A stretch of 11,619 nucleotides of DNA from NCBI GenBank assembly GCA_023426425.1, contig JAFAAT010000184.1:1-11619 (forward strand), read 5' to 3'. The position numbers were made by a program, and so were the translations under genes. The notes below the pieces were generated by a model. The model was given only the letters and a program-made list of their open reading frames with translations. It had not been told where the DNA came from and searched no databases. Origin of the DNA: Bacteroidota bacterium (GTDB taxonomy: Bacteria > Bacteroidota > Bacteroidia > Chitinophagales > Chitinophagaceae). This document shows, piece by piece, positions 1-6,896 of this stretch. Each line of letters starts with the position of its first letter. The first letter of the stretch is position 1.

Positions 1-345
1 CCCTCACCACTATACTCAGAAAACCAGCTCACCAAAATTCCCTCAGATGCATTGCATCACCACCTCAAACTACGCCTAACTACTTCCACAATGCACAATC
101 ACAATTTCCTAACTATCCCAGGTCACCACATATGCACCACCCGGTCACCAGGCATCAACCACCCTTCAATCAGGTTCAACACAGTTCTGACTAATGCATA
201 ATTTTAATGTAAATCAGATGATTATGCCAATATTTCAGGAAACACTGCTAAACCTCGTTAGCACAACCAAAATCTCCATATAATCAATTGATGTACCAGG
301 TTTAGAAGGATACTAAACCTGCTGAATTGTCACGCTGCCACTACC
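1..345. other. Region downstream of the MutS-like gene, no recognised gene
   Basis: This stretch lies between the window edge and the stop codon of the MutS-like gene. Bases 1-194 are strikingly G-poor on the plus strand. Plus frame 3 is open from the edge to a TAA at 192-194 and would encode 63 residues rich in Pro, Gln, Asn and His, which could be the low-complexity 3' end of a convergent gene. Plus frame 1 is also open to 201, so the openness may only reflect composition. The octamer GGTCACCA occurs at 121-128 and 143-150. After about 195 the sequence becomes AT-rich and carries two small hairpins, at 246-263 (6-bp stem) and 297-321. I cannot assign a function. Confidence 0.4.
297..321 (-). 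terminator. Possible terminator hairpin downstream of the MutS-like gene
   Basis: A perfect 9-bp inverted repeat (297-305 with 313-321) encloses a 7-nt loop and starts 25 nt after the stop codon of the MutS-like gene. On the minus strand the stem reads CAGGTTTAG. No U-tract follows it in either direction, so it is a poor intrinsic terminator. It may instead be an mRNA 3'-end stabiliser or a chance repeat. Confidence 0.3.
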
Positions 346-2121
346 CTACACTATTCCCAACTGCTTCATCAGTATGGTGGCATTGTTCGATGTCGAACAG
401 CCATGCTTTAACTGGTAGTCAAACAGCAGCTCATTGCCCTCTAGGCTGCTCTCAAAATGATAATTGGATACCTGCCCCCGGTACTCCTCCTCCAGCGAAC
501 AAAGCACTGTATCATGCGTGGCCACAATCCCTATCGCATTCAGCCGGATCAGCTTCTCCATGATAGATCTCGTGCCGTTCTGCTTGTCTGTAGTATTGGT
601 GCCCCTAAGCGGCTCGTCCAGCAATATAAGATATGGCTGTTCCGATGCCGAAGCCTCCCTCATAATCTCACTGATCCTGTTCAGCTCCGCCCGGAAATAA
701 GAAATATCATCCTGCACCGAGTCTGTGATCCTCATAGCCGTGTACAGCTTCACTAACGGAAGCGTGGCCGCTCCAGCCCTCACCGGCAGACCACAATAGC
801 CCAGCACCAGGTTCACACCCACCGTCCTGATAAATGTGCTTTTGCCGGTCATGTTGGCACCTGTAAGAAGATAAAAATATTCCCTGCGCCCCAACTCAAA
901 CTTGTTGCCCACCGCACCTTTCTGCAAAAGTGGATGCGCCATACCCTCAGCCTGATACACATTCTCACCTACCCTTACCTCCGGGTACACCTGCTCCGGA
1001 TGATTGAATGCATACGTGCCCAAAGAAATAAAATAGTCAGCCTCTGTAACACTCTTCAATCCCTCAGCCATCGCAGCCTTGTGCGTCCTGCGCCACTGCT
1101 CAAGCCTCAGACAACATTGCAAATCAAACAACACAAATGAGTTCATCAACGGCCCCACCATCTGGTTATACCTGCTCTCAAACAGATGCGCCAGCTTCTT
1201 CAGCCTTGCAATAGCCAGCGATGCTGCCTGTGCATCCTTGTCCCACGACACCGTCTCAAACTGCTCCTGCCCCAATTCCGCTAGCAACGCTTCATACTTG
1301 CCTATCAGTTTGGCAGATCTCGCTACATAGTTTGCCGTCTCCTTTATCGCCTTGGCATTGAACCCAAGGATCGTCCAGTTGATCACCACCACCAGGGTAA
1401 AAAACGGCAGCATAGAATAACCGAGTGCTGCAAGTACTATCAGCCCCACCACCACCACAGGCATCACCACAGCAATCACTCGGAAGAACCACCTGGTAAC
1501 AAAAAAATCAGGCATCTCCAGCCAATCCAGTATCTTCTGCAGGTCTCCGCGTTTCTCCTCCCAACCTGCACCTGCCACCCTGAAACCCACACACATATCC
1601 GGTTTCTCCGCCACTTCCTTCACAACAGACTGTCTGCCCAATATCTCCTCCTGCCCGGCATAGGGATATTGCAAAAGCTTTGCAAGCGCGCTCGCTCCCT
1701 CCTCCGTAGCCGTCCTGCATAGCAACTGGTATACAGATCGTTCGCCAAAGAAATCCAGGTCGTACGTGTAAGGGTGTTTACTATCCGTGTATTCTCTCCC
1801 GCTCCTGAAGCTGGAGATATCTCCCTGTAAAGCCGCAAGCTCATTCTCAAGAGTGCCTATTCTCCTAAGTACTTGAGTCTCCCTGATCTCCTCCTGCCCA
1901 TGCCGGCGCACAAACACGAGGAATATCGCACAGATACCTGCTAGTGTAAACCCACTACCAGGCAGCTGTTCCTTCAACAGAAACCAAACAGCAGCCAGGA
2001 TCATCACGCCCACCACCAGCCTGATTCTGACTAGCAGCTTCAGCCTCTTCTGAATAGTAGCTAGTTCTGCCTGGGCTTCAGCTAGTCTCTTTTGGTAAAA
2101 TTCTGTGGGATTGACCGCCAT
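346..2121 (-). CDS. Membrane-anchored MutS-like ATPase (MutS domain V family)
   Basis: The 591-residue protein has the C-terminal ABC-type ATPase of the MutS family. Walker A is GANMTGKST (421-429), a signature-like helix lies at about 472-490, Walker B is LILLDEP (498-504) followed by RGTNT, and the H-loop is VATHD (533-537). A core segment at about 121-140 (DLDFFGERSVYQLL) resembles MutS domain III. Hydrophobic stretches at about 33-49, 57-72, 212-234 and 236-254 suggest four membrane helices, with charged coiled-coil-like stretches at 8-30 and 78-100. The N-terminal mismatch-recognition domain of true MutS and the C-terminal Smr nuclease of MutS2 are both missing, so a role in mismatch repair should not be assumed. 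The ATG overlaps the map stop codon (TAATG), which suggests translational coupling. Related membrane MutS-like proteins of unknown role occur in Bacteroidota. Function and ligand are unknown. Confidence 0.88.
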   Translation of the reverse strand: MAVNPTEFYQKRLAEAQAELATIQKRLKLLVRIRLVVGVMILAAVWFLLKEQLPGSGFTLAGICAIFLVFVRRHGQEEIRETQVLRRIGTLENELAALQGDISSFRSGREYTDSKHPYTYDLDFFGERSVYQLLCRTATEEGASALAKLLQYPYAGQEEILGRQSVVKEVAEKPDMCVGFRVAGAGWEEKRGDLQKILDWLEMPDFFVTRWFFRVIAVVMPVVVVGLIVLAALGYSMLPFFTLVVVINWTILGFNAKAIKETANYVARSAKLIGKYEALLAELGQEQFETVSWDKDAQAASLAIARLKKLAHLFESRYNQMVGPLMNSFVLFDLQCCLRLEQWRRTHKAAMAEGLKSVTEADYFISLGTYAFNHPEQVYPEVRVGENVYQAEGMAHPLLQKGAVGNKFELGRREYFYLLTGANMTGKSTFIRTVGVNLVLGYCGLPVRAGAATLPLVKLYTAMRITDSVQDDISYFRAELNRISEIMREASASEQPYLILLDEPLRGTNTTDKQNGTRSIMEKLIRLNAIGIVATHDTVLCSLEEEYRGQVSNYHFESSLEGNELLFDYQLKHGCSTSNNATILMKQLGIV

Positions 2122-2957
2122 TAATTCACAGGCTGCTCTGCAGTAAGATGCCCCACATTGAGTTCCTTATTCGCTCTCTCAGCTTCCTCTATCGGCCCAA
2201 AATCAGAGAGTGCCTCTCCTCTGCCCTTACGTACAAGCGTTGTATGCTCGTAATGCACAGAAGGCTTACCATCAGCCGTGACGACAGTCCAGCCATCTTC
2301 CAATGTGTGCACCCGATGTGTACCCAGGTTAATCATGGGTTCAATAGCCAGCACCATTCCTTCTTTCAATCGCTTGCCATCTCCTCTGCGTCCATAGTTC
2401 GGCACCTGAGGATCCTCATGCAGCTTCTTTCCCACACCATGTCCCACCAATTCACGCACCACACCATAGCCATTCAGCCTGTGCGTATGGTTTTCTACCG
2501 CAAAGGATATATCTCCTACACGGTTATTCTCCTTAGCCTCAGCAACTGCCTTAGCCAGAGACTCCTTTGTCACACGCATCAGCTTCAGCACCTCCGGAGC
2601 CACCTCACCAATCGCAAATGTATAGGCATGGTCGCCATGATACCCATCCTTATAGAAACCACAGTCCACACTTATAATATCTCCATCCTTCAGTTCATAG
2701 TCTCCTGGAAATCCATGCACCACTACTTCATTCACAGAAATACAAAGTGAAAAAGGAAAAGGCGAGTACGACGGTCCGTATCCTTTGAAGGAAGGCACAC
2801 CACCATGGTCGCGGATAAACTGTTCAGCCATGGTATCAATCGACAATGTCGTGATGCCCGGCCTTAAAAACTTTGCCACCTCAGTTAAGGTGGCAGTTAC
2901 CATCATTGCATTTCTTCTGATTATTTCTATCTCGTCTTTCGTCCGGATATGTATCAT
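2121..2957 (-). CDS. map: Type I methionine aminopeptidase
   Basis: The enzyme removes the N-terminal methionine from nascent proteins in the cytosol using a dinuclear metal centre. In the 278-residue protein the five metal ligands are all visible: D98, D109, H173, E206 and E237. The substrate-binding histidines H81 (VVVHGFP) and H180 are also present. The start chosen (MIHIRTKDEIE) matches the family N-terminus. The frame stays open upstream to a GTG at 3011, but those 18 extra codons lie within the terminator hairpin and look non-native. A charged tail of roughly 30 residues after the last catalytic strand makes it slightly longer than the 264-residue E. coli enzyme. It lies 63 nt after secY, beyond a strong terminator, and its TAA overlaps the ATG of the MutS-like gene. 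Map next to secY is a common arrangement. Confidence 0.96.
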   Translation of the reverse strand: MIHIRTKDEIEIIRRNAMMVTATLTEVAKFLRPGITTLSIDTMAEQFIRDHGGVPSFKGYGPSYSPFPFSLCISVNEVVVHGFPGDYELKDGDIISVDCGFYKDGYHGDHAYTFAIGEVAPEVLKLMRVTKESLAKAVAEAKENNRVGDISFAVENHTHRLNGYGVVRELVGHGVGKKLHEDPQVPNYGRRGDGKRLKEGMVLAIEPMINLGTHRVHTLEDGWTVVTADGKPSVHYEHTTLVRKGRGEALSDFGPIEEAERANKELNVGHLTAEQPVN

Positions 2958-2969
2958 GTAGATTTTATT

Positions 2970-3007
2970 AAAAAAGCCTTTCCAAAGCTTGCGCTTTGGA
3001 AAGGCTT
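2970..3007 (-). terminator. Strong rho-independent terminator between secY and map
   Basis: A perfect 15-bp inverted repeat (2974-2988 with 2993-3007) closes on a 4-nt loop. Read on the minus strand the loop is GCAA, a stable GNRA tetraloop closed by C-G. The distal arm runs into six consecutive U (2970-2975), the last two of which also pair in the stem. The hairpin begins 13 nt after the secY stop codon and its U-tract ends 12 nt before the map ATG. It has every hallmark of an intrinsic terminator for the upstream ribosomal-protein transcript. Because it sits so close to the map start, it may act as an attenuator or also affect map translation. Confidence 0.85.
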
Positions 3008-3020
3008 CCACTTTGAAAAT

Positions 3021-4370
3021 TTATACAGAGGCACCTGCAGCCGGCTGACGACCAGAGATGCGACCAGTCTTCATCAGACCATCATATTGACGCATCAGCA
3101 AATGACTTTCGATTTGTTGTAAAGTATCAAGGATAACAGCCACACCAATCAGCATAGACGTACCACCGAAGAAAGTTGCAAATCCGCTCGTTACTCCAAA
3201 CAGTGCAGCGATACCAGGAAGGATCCCTGCGATTGCCAGAAACACAGAACCGGGAAGTGTGATACGGTCCATGATAGTTGCGATGTAGTTTGCAGTAGGC
3301 TCACCAGGTTTTACACCAGGAATGAAACTGTTGTTCCTCTTCAGATTGTCTGCCATCTCAGTCGGATTAAAGATAAGGGCAGTATAGAAGTAGGTAAATG
3401 CAATCACAAGTACCGCATAAACCACATTGTACCAAAGGGAAGTATAATCAGACATTGCACGCACAAATCCCTGAGCTGATTCGCTTTCAGCAAAACCTGC
3501 GATGGTAGCGGGTATGAACATGATTGCCTGTGCAAAGATGATTGGCATTACACCAGCAGAGTTTACTTTCAGAGGAATAAAGTCACGGGTACCGCTTACT
3601 TCACGTGCTGCATTGGAAGAACCTATGATGCGACGGGCATAATTTAGCGGAATCTTACGAACCCCCTGGGTAAGGAGAATCAGACCTACAATGATTGCAA
3701 TGAAGATAGCAATCTCAATAAGGAAGATCAGAAGTCCACCACCGCCACCGAGGTTCTTAGCATCAAACTCCTGAACCAGTGAGTGAGGAAGACGTGCAAG
3801 GATACCAACCATGATCAGCATGGAGATACCGTTACCGATACCCTTGTCAGTTATCTTTTCACCCATCCACATTACAAACAGTGTACCCGCGGTAAGTACA
3901 ACTACAGTTGACAACCAGAACATGAAAGGACCGAAATCTTCAACTACAGCACCAGCAGTTTGTGTGCGGAGATAAGCCACATAGGCACTTGCCTGGAAGG
4001 CTGTAACGAGGACAGTGAGGTAACGTGTATATTGGTTAATCTTTCTACGACCACTTTCTTCTTTCTGAAGCTTGGCAACCTGTGGAACCACGATACCGGC
4101 TAGCTGCATAAAGATCGAAGCAGAGATATAAGGCATTACACCTAATGCAAATATGGATGCACGGTTAAATGCACCTCCTGCAAATGCGTTCAGAATCCCC
4201 AGCAGACCACCCTGATCTGAGTCAAGTGTCAGTTGGTTGGGGTTGATACCTGGCAGGGTGATATAACAACCGAGGCGATAAACCAGGATAAGTAATAGCG
4301 TGAACAGGATACGCTTACGGAGCTCCTCAATACTCCAGATATTCTTAAGCGTGGAAATAAGTTTCTTCAC
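3021..4370 (-). CDS. secY: Preprotein translocase subunit SecY
   Basis: SecY forms the protein-conducting channel of the SecYEG translocon in the inner membrane. The 449-residue protein shows the expected ten hydrophobic segments, at about 21-40, 66-87, 117-135, 151-170, 180-195, 211-233, 268-288, 314-333, 371-390 and 399-417. The cytosolic C4 loop (QGVRKIPLNYARR, 235-247) and C5 loop (about 339-363, NNSFIPGVKPGEPT) are recognisable. K354 occupies the position of the conserved C5 arginine (R357 in E. coli). The start is GTG: an in-frame TAA lies six codons upstream with no ATG between, and the protein begins as expected (MKKLISTLKNIWSIEEL). It sits 86 nt after rplO. A terminator-like hairpin lies before it and a strong terminator after it, so its expression may be partly independent. 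Confidence 0.97.
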   Translation of the reverse strand: MKKLISTLKNIWSIEELRKRILFTLLLILVYRLGCYITLPGINPNQLTLDSDQGGLLGILNAFAGGAFNRASIFALGVMPYISASIFMQLAGIVVPQVAKLQKEESGRRKINQYTRYLTVLVTAFQASAYVAYLRTQTAGAVVEDFGPFMFWLSTVVVLTAGTLFVMWMGEKITDKGIGNGISMLIMVGILARLPHSLVQEFDAKNLGGGGGLLIFLIEIAIFIAIIVGLILLTQGVRKIPLNYARRIIGSSNAAREVSGTRDFIPLKVNSAGVMPIIFAQAIMFIPATIAGFAESESAQGFVRAMSDYTSLWYNVVYAVLVIAFTYFYTALIFNPTEMADNLKRNNSFIPGVKPGEPTANYIATIMDRITLPGSVFLAIAGILPGIAALFGVTSGFATFFGGTSMLIGVAVILDTLQQIESHLLMRQYDGLMKTGRISGRQPAAGASV

Positions 4371-4415
4371 TGGGAACTGTTGTTAATCAGATAAAAATGA
4401 ATTGCGAATAAACGA

Positions 4416-4447
4416 TAAAAGACGCACTTATCCAAATGCGTCTTTTA
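4416..4447 (-). terminator. Terminator-like hairpin between rplO and secY
   Basis: A perfect 11-bp inverted repeat (4416-4426 with 4437-4447) encloses a 10-nt loop and begins 9 nt after the rplO stop codon. The stem has a GACGCA core flanked by a run of four A on one side and four U on the other, so it is terminator-like in both directions. The U-run on the minus strand is short (UUUUA, then UCGUUUAUU), suggesting partial rather than full termination. It could set the ratio of secY to ribosomal-protein transcripts or mark a processing site. Confidence 0.55.
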
Positions 4448-4456
4448 CTGTTTTTA

Positions 4457-4900
4457 TTAAACCAGCTCAACAGATCCGCCGGCTGCTTCAATAGCCTCTT
4501 TGGCTTTTGCGCTCACAGCGTTTACTTTGAAGGTTAACTTAGATTTCAGTTCTCCACTTCCGAGGATTTTAACCACGTCAGTGCGGCTGATCAGGCCATT
4601 GATATAAAGATTATCAGGAGTGAATTCTGTGATATTGTACTTCTCGATGAGGAAGTCAAGTTGTCCGAGGTTAAATACTTTGTATTCAACACGGTTGATG
4701 CTCTTAAATCCGCGCTTTGGCATACGGCGCTGGATTGGCATCTGACCACCTTCATGACCTTTCTTCGACTGGTAACCAGTGCGGGACTGTTGCCCTTTGT
4801 TACCTTTACCGGAGGTAGAACCACCTCCACCTTCACCACGACCTACTCTTTTCCTGGACTGGGTAGCCCCTTGAGCGGGCTTAATGTTATGCAGTTGCAT
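4457..4900 (-). CDS. rplO: 50S ribosomal protein L15 (uL15)
   Basis: L15 is a late-assembling protein of the large subunit whose extended N-terminus threads into 23S rRNA. The 147-residue protein has the diagnostic Gly/Lys/Arg-rich N-terminal extension at about 17-52 (RKRVGRGEGGGG, SGKGNKGQQSR) followed by MPIQRRMPKRGF (54-65). The globular C-terminal domain ends in AKAKEAIEAAGGSVELV. Length is close to the usual 144. The ATG follows an A-rich leader (CAAAAACTAACAATA) with no Shine-Dalgarno. It sits in the canonical position between rpmD (84-nt gap) and secY. Confidence 0.97.
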   Translation of the reverse strand: MQLHNIKPAQGATQSRKRVGRGEGGGGSTSGKGNKGQQSRTGYQSKKGHEGGQMPIQRRMPKRGFKSINRVEYKVFNLGQLDFLIEKYNITEFTPDNLYINGLISRTDVVKILGSGELKSKLTFKVNAVSAKAKEAIEAAGGSVELV

Positions 4901-4984
4901 TATTGTTAGTTTTTGAACTTGCGCGGAACTTCTATCATCAATTCCCGGAGGAAATCTGAAACCGCTCGCAAATTGATTAAATAA

Positions 4985-5170
4985 TTAAGCGTTTACCTCT
5001 TCAACTTTCACCAAATGATGAACGGCGTTTACCATACCGAGGATCTGCGGAGTAGCTTCAACTTCAACAGTTGCATGCATCTTACGCAAGCCAAGAGCCT
5101 TTAGCGTACGCTTCTGGCGCTCAGAACGGTCGATTCCGCTTTTCACCTGTGTTACTTTTATCTTAGCCAT
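4985..5170 (-). CDS. rpmD: 50S ribosomal protein L30 (uL30)
   Basis: L30 is a small protein of the 50S subunit. The 61-residue product starts MAKIKVTQVKSGI and contains the family pattern of a short strand, a basic turn (SERQKRTLKALGLRKMH, about 16-32) and a C-terminal strand ending HLVKVEEVNA. The frame is open nine codons further upstream to a TTG, but the ATG at 5170 gives the standard N-terminus and length, so I used it. It lies 53 nt after rpsE and 84 nt before rplO, the canonical order. Confidence 0.95.
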   Translation of the reverse strand: MAKIKVTQVKSGIDRSERQKRTLKALGLRKMHATVEVEATPQILGMVNAVHHLVKVEEVNA

Positions 5171-5223
5171 GGTTATTGATTCTATTGTTTTTGTCAATTA
5201 CTGCCTTTTATAGGCGCAGATAC

Positions 5224-5742
5224 TTACCCGTTAAATACCTTCTTCAGGCTTACGTTGCGCTGCTTAGCTACCTGAATGGGTTCACGGAGCAAAGCCAATG
5301 CATTGAAAGTCGCTTTAACCACGTTGTGAGGATTAGCAGAACCCTGAGACTTAGCAAGGATATCTGTATAACCAGCAGCTTCAAGGATTGCACGCATGCT
5401 ACCACCAGCAAGAACACCAGTACCTACTGCTGCAGGCTTAATCATAACCTTTGCAGCACCTTCCTTAGCCAGCTGATCGTGAGGGATAGTACCGTTCATC
5501 ACAGGAACCTTGATAAGGTTCTTCTTAGCATCATCGATACCTTTGGTGATTGCTTCCTGCACTTCCTTTGCCTTACCTAGTCCGTGACCAACGACACCGT
5601 TGCCGTTACCTACAACTACGAGAGCAGAAAAACTGAATGCGCGACCACCTTTAGTAGTTTTTACTACACGGTTGATAGACACCACTTTCTCATGCAGTTC
5701 CAGGTCTCCGGCTTTTACGCGATTTAATTGTTTCGTCGCCAT
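5224..5742 (-). CDS. rpsE: 30S ribosomal protein S5 (uS5)
   Basis: S5 binds 16S rRNA near the decoding site and the mRNA entry channel and affects translational accuracy. The 172-residue protein has the N-terminal S5 double-stranded-RNA-binding fold. Its hallmark strand pair is at 25-45 (RVVKTTKGGRAFSFSALV), followed by GNGNGVVGHGLGKAKEV (45-61). The C-terminal domain contains the GTGVLAGGSMRAILEAAG motif (108-125). The length is near that of E. coli S5 (167). The leader is A/U-rich (TTTTTTAATAGATA) without Shine-Dalgarno. It follows rplR by 35 nt. Confidence 0.97.
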   Translation of the reverse strand: MATKQLNRVKAGDLELHEKVVSINRVVKTTKGGRAFSFSALVVVGNGNGVVGHGLGKAKEVQEAITKGIDDAKKNLIKVPVMNGTIPHDQLAKEGAAKVMIKPAAVGTGVLAGGSMRAILEAAGYTDILAKSQGSANPHNVVKATFNALALLREPIQVAKQRNVSLKKVFNG

Positions 5743-5777
5743 TATCTATTAAAAAAGAAAATTAGAAAATTGAATGA

Positions 5778-6137
5778 TTATAGTTTAAGACCTCCTTCAC
5801 GGGCGCCATCTGCAATAGCCTTAACACGGCCATGGTACAGGTAACCACCACGATCAAACACGCAGGTTTCTATTCCCAGGTCTTTAGCTTTTTGAGCCAG
5901 CACACGGCCAACCATCATCGCTTTTTCAACCTTGTTTCCAGCCTGAGCTGTGATATCTTTAGCGCGGGAGTTAGCAGAAGCCAGTGTGGTACCGGTTGTA
6001 TCATCTATCAGTTGAGCATAGATGTCCCGGTTGCTGCGAAACACAGAAAGACGAGGCTTCTGTGCAGTGCCCTTTACCTTGGCACGAATACGCCAGCGAA
6101 GCTTCTGGCGGCGGACTACTTTAGGATCCAATGACAT
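5778..6137 (-). CDS. rplR: 50S ribosomal protein L18 (uL18)
   Basis: L18 binds 5S rRNA and helps attach it to the large subunit. The 119-residue protein has a basic N-terminus (RRQKLRWRIRAKVKG, 9-23) for 5S rRNA contact and the core RLSVFRSNRDIYAQLIDD (29-46). The highly conserved C-terminal block is FDRGGYLYHGRVKA (94-107) plus DGAREGGLKL. The length is the family norm (117-120). It is separated from rplF by 113 nt containing a 13-bp hairpin and from rpsE by 35 nt. Confidence 0.97.
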   Translation of the reverse strand: MSLDPKVVRRQKLRWRIRAKVKGTAQKPRLSVFRSNRDIYAQLIDDTTGTTLASANSRAKDITAQAGNKVEKAMMVGRVLAQKAKDLGIETCVFDRGGYLYHGRVKAIADGAREGGLKL

Positions 6138-6208
6138 TGTATCTGTTTTTTACGGACTTCCCACCCTTTGGGCAGGAGCTACCGGAGTTTGTGACTTGTT
6201 ATTAAATA

Positions 6209-6240
6209 ATCATCATCTTCCCAATCTGGAAGATGATGAT
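6209..6240 (-). other. 13-bp hairpin in the rplF-rplR gap
   Basis: A perfect 13-bp inverted repeat (6209-6221 with 6228-6240) with a 6-nt loop starts 10 nt after the rplF stop codon. On the minus strand the arms read ATCATCATCTTCC and its complement. The downstream sequence (TATTTAATAAC) is A/U-rich but lacks a continuous U-run, so termination would be weak. Alternatives are an mRNA processing or stability element, or a structure bound by a ribosomal protein. Confidence 0.5.
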
Positions 6241-6250
6241 CAGCTATTTA

Positions 6251-6805
6251 TTATTTACCAGCAGACTTACCAGCTTTACGACGAACGATCTCAGTAGAGT
6301 AACGAACACCTTTTCCTTTGTAAGGTTCAGGCTTGCGAAGGCTACGAATCTTAGCGGCTACCTGTCCAAGCAGTTGCTTATCGTTGCTTTCAAGAATAAT
6401 TCTTGGATTCTGACCTTTTTCAGCAATAGCAGAAGCTTTGATTTCCTTAGGAAGATCAAAGATAATGTTGTGCGAAAAGCCCAGTGCCATATCCAGTTGC
6501 TGACCAGCAACTGCAGCACGATAACCCACACCCACCAGTTCAAGTTCCTTCTTGAAGCCTGTTGTTACACCCACAACCATATTGGCGAGCAGTGAACGGT
6601 ATAAGCCGTGTAATGCACGGTGGCGAATCTGATCAGTAGGACGAGTTACGTTGATTTCGTTGTTCTCAACCGTAACCTTGATATCACGATCCAGAGTTTC
6701 CTTTAATTCACCCTTAGGACCTTTAACTGTTATTTCGTTGGCAGGAGAAACGGTAACTGTAACACCGTTTGGTACTGCGATTGGTTTCTTACCTATACGA
6801 GACAT
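6251..6805 (-). CDS. rplF: 50S ribosomal protein L6 (uL6)
   Basis: L6 sits near the factor-binding region and sarcin-ricin loop of the large subunit. The 184-residue protein begins MSRIGKKPIAVPNGV, the classic L6 start, and shows two repeated alpha/beta domains (about 1-82 and 83-184). The diagnostic C-terminal motif is EPYKGKGVRY (160-169), followed by a basic tail (VRRKAGKSAGK). It is a little longer than the E. coli protein (177). It lies 91 nt after rpsH; that gap holds a GACCGGTC palindrome (6837-6844) but no promoter element I can recognise. Confidence 0.97.
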   Translation of the reverse strand: MSRIGKKPIAVPNGVTVTVSPANEITVKGPKGELKETLDRDIKVTVENNEINVTRPTDQIRHRALHGLYRSLLANMVVGVTTGFKKELELVGVGYRAAVAGQQLDMALGFSHNIIFDLPKEIKASAIAEKGQNPRIILESNDKQLLGQVAAKIRSLRKPEPYKGKGVRYSTEIVRRKAGKSAGK

Positions 6806-6896
6806 TGTCTGTAGTTTTATTGGTTTCTTTTCTGCCGACCGGTCAGCCTGGTAAGAGGCATCAGCTTAATGTATCAGACAGAAGTTTATAAATCTA

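Noticed and set aside
2616..2623. TAnnTTTG-like match (TACATTTG, minus strand) inside map
   Set aside because: It lies within the coding sequence with no gene start or gap downstream that it would serve, so it is likely chance.
2148..2750. 200-codon plus-strand ORF opposite map
   Set aside because: It is antisense to a well-supported map gene and its translation has no recognisable domain; it is a shadow frame.
2958..3011. N-terminal extension of map starting at GTG 3011
   Set aside because: The extra 18 codons are the terminator hairpin translated; the ATG at 2957 gives the normal MetAP N-terminus.
6837..6844. GACCGGTC palindrome in the rpsH-rplF gap, plus TGTCTG/CAGACA flanks at 6806-6811 and 6875-6880
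   Set aside because: An 8-bp palindrome and 6-bp long-range repeat are expected by chance, and no known operator matches.
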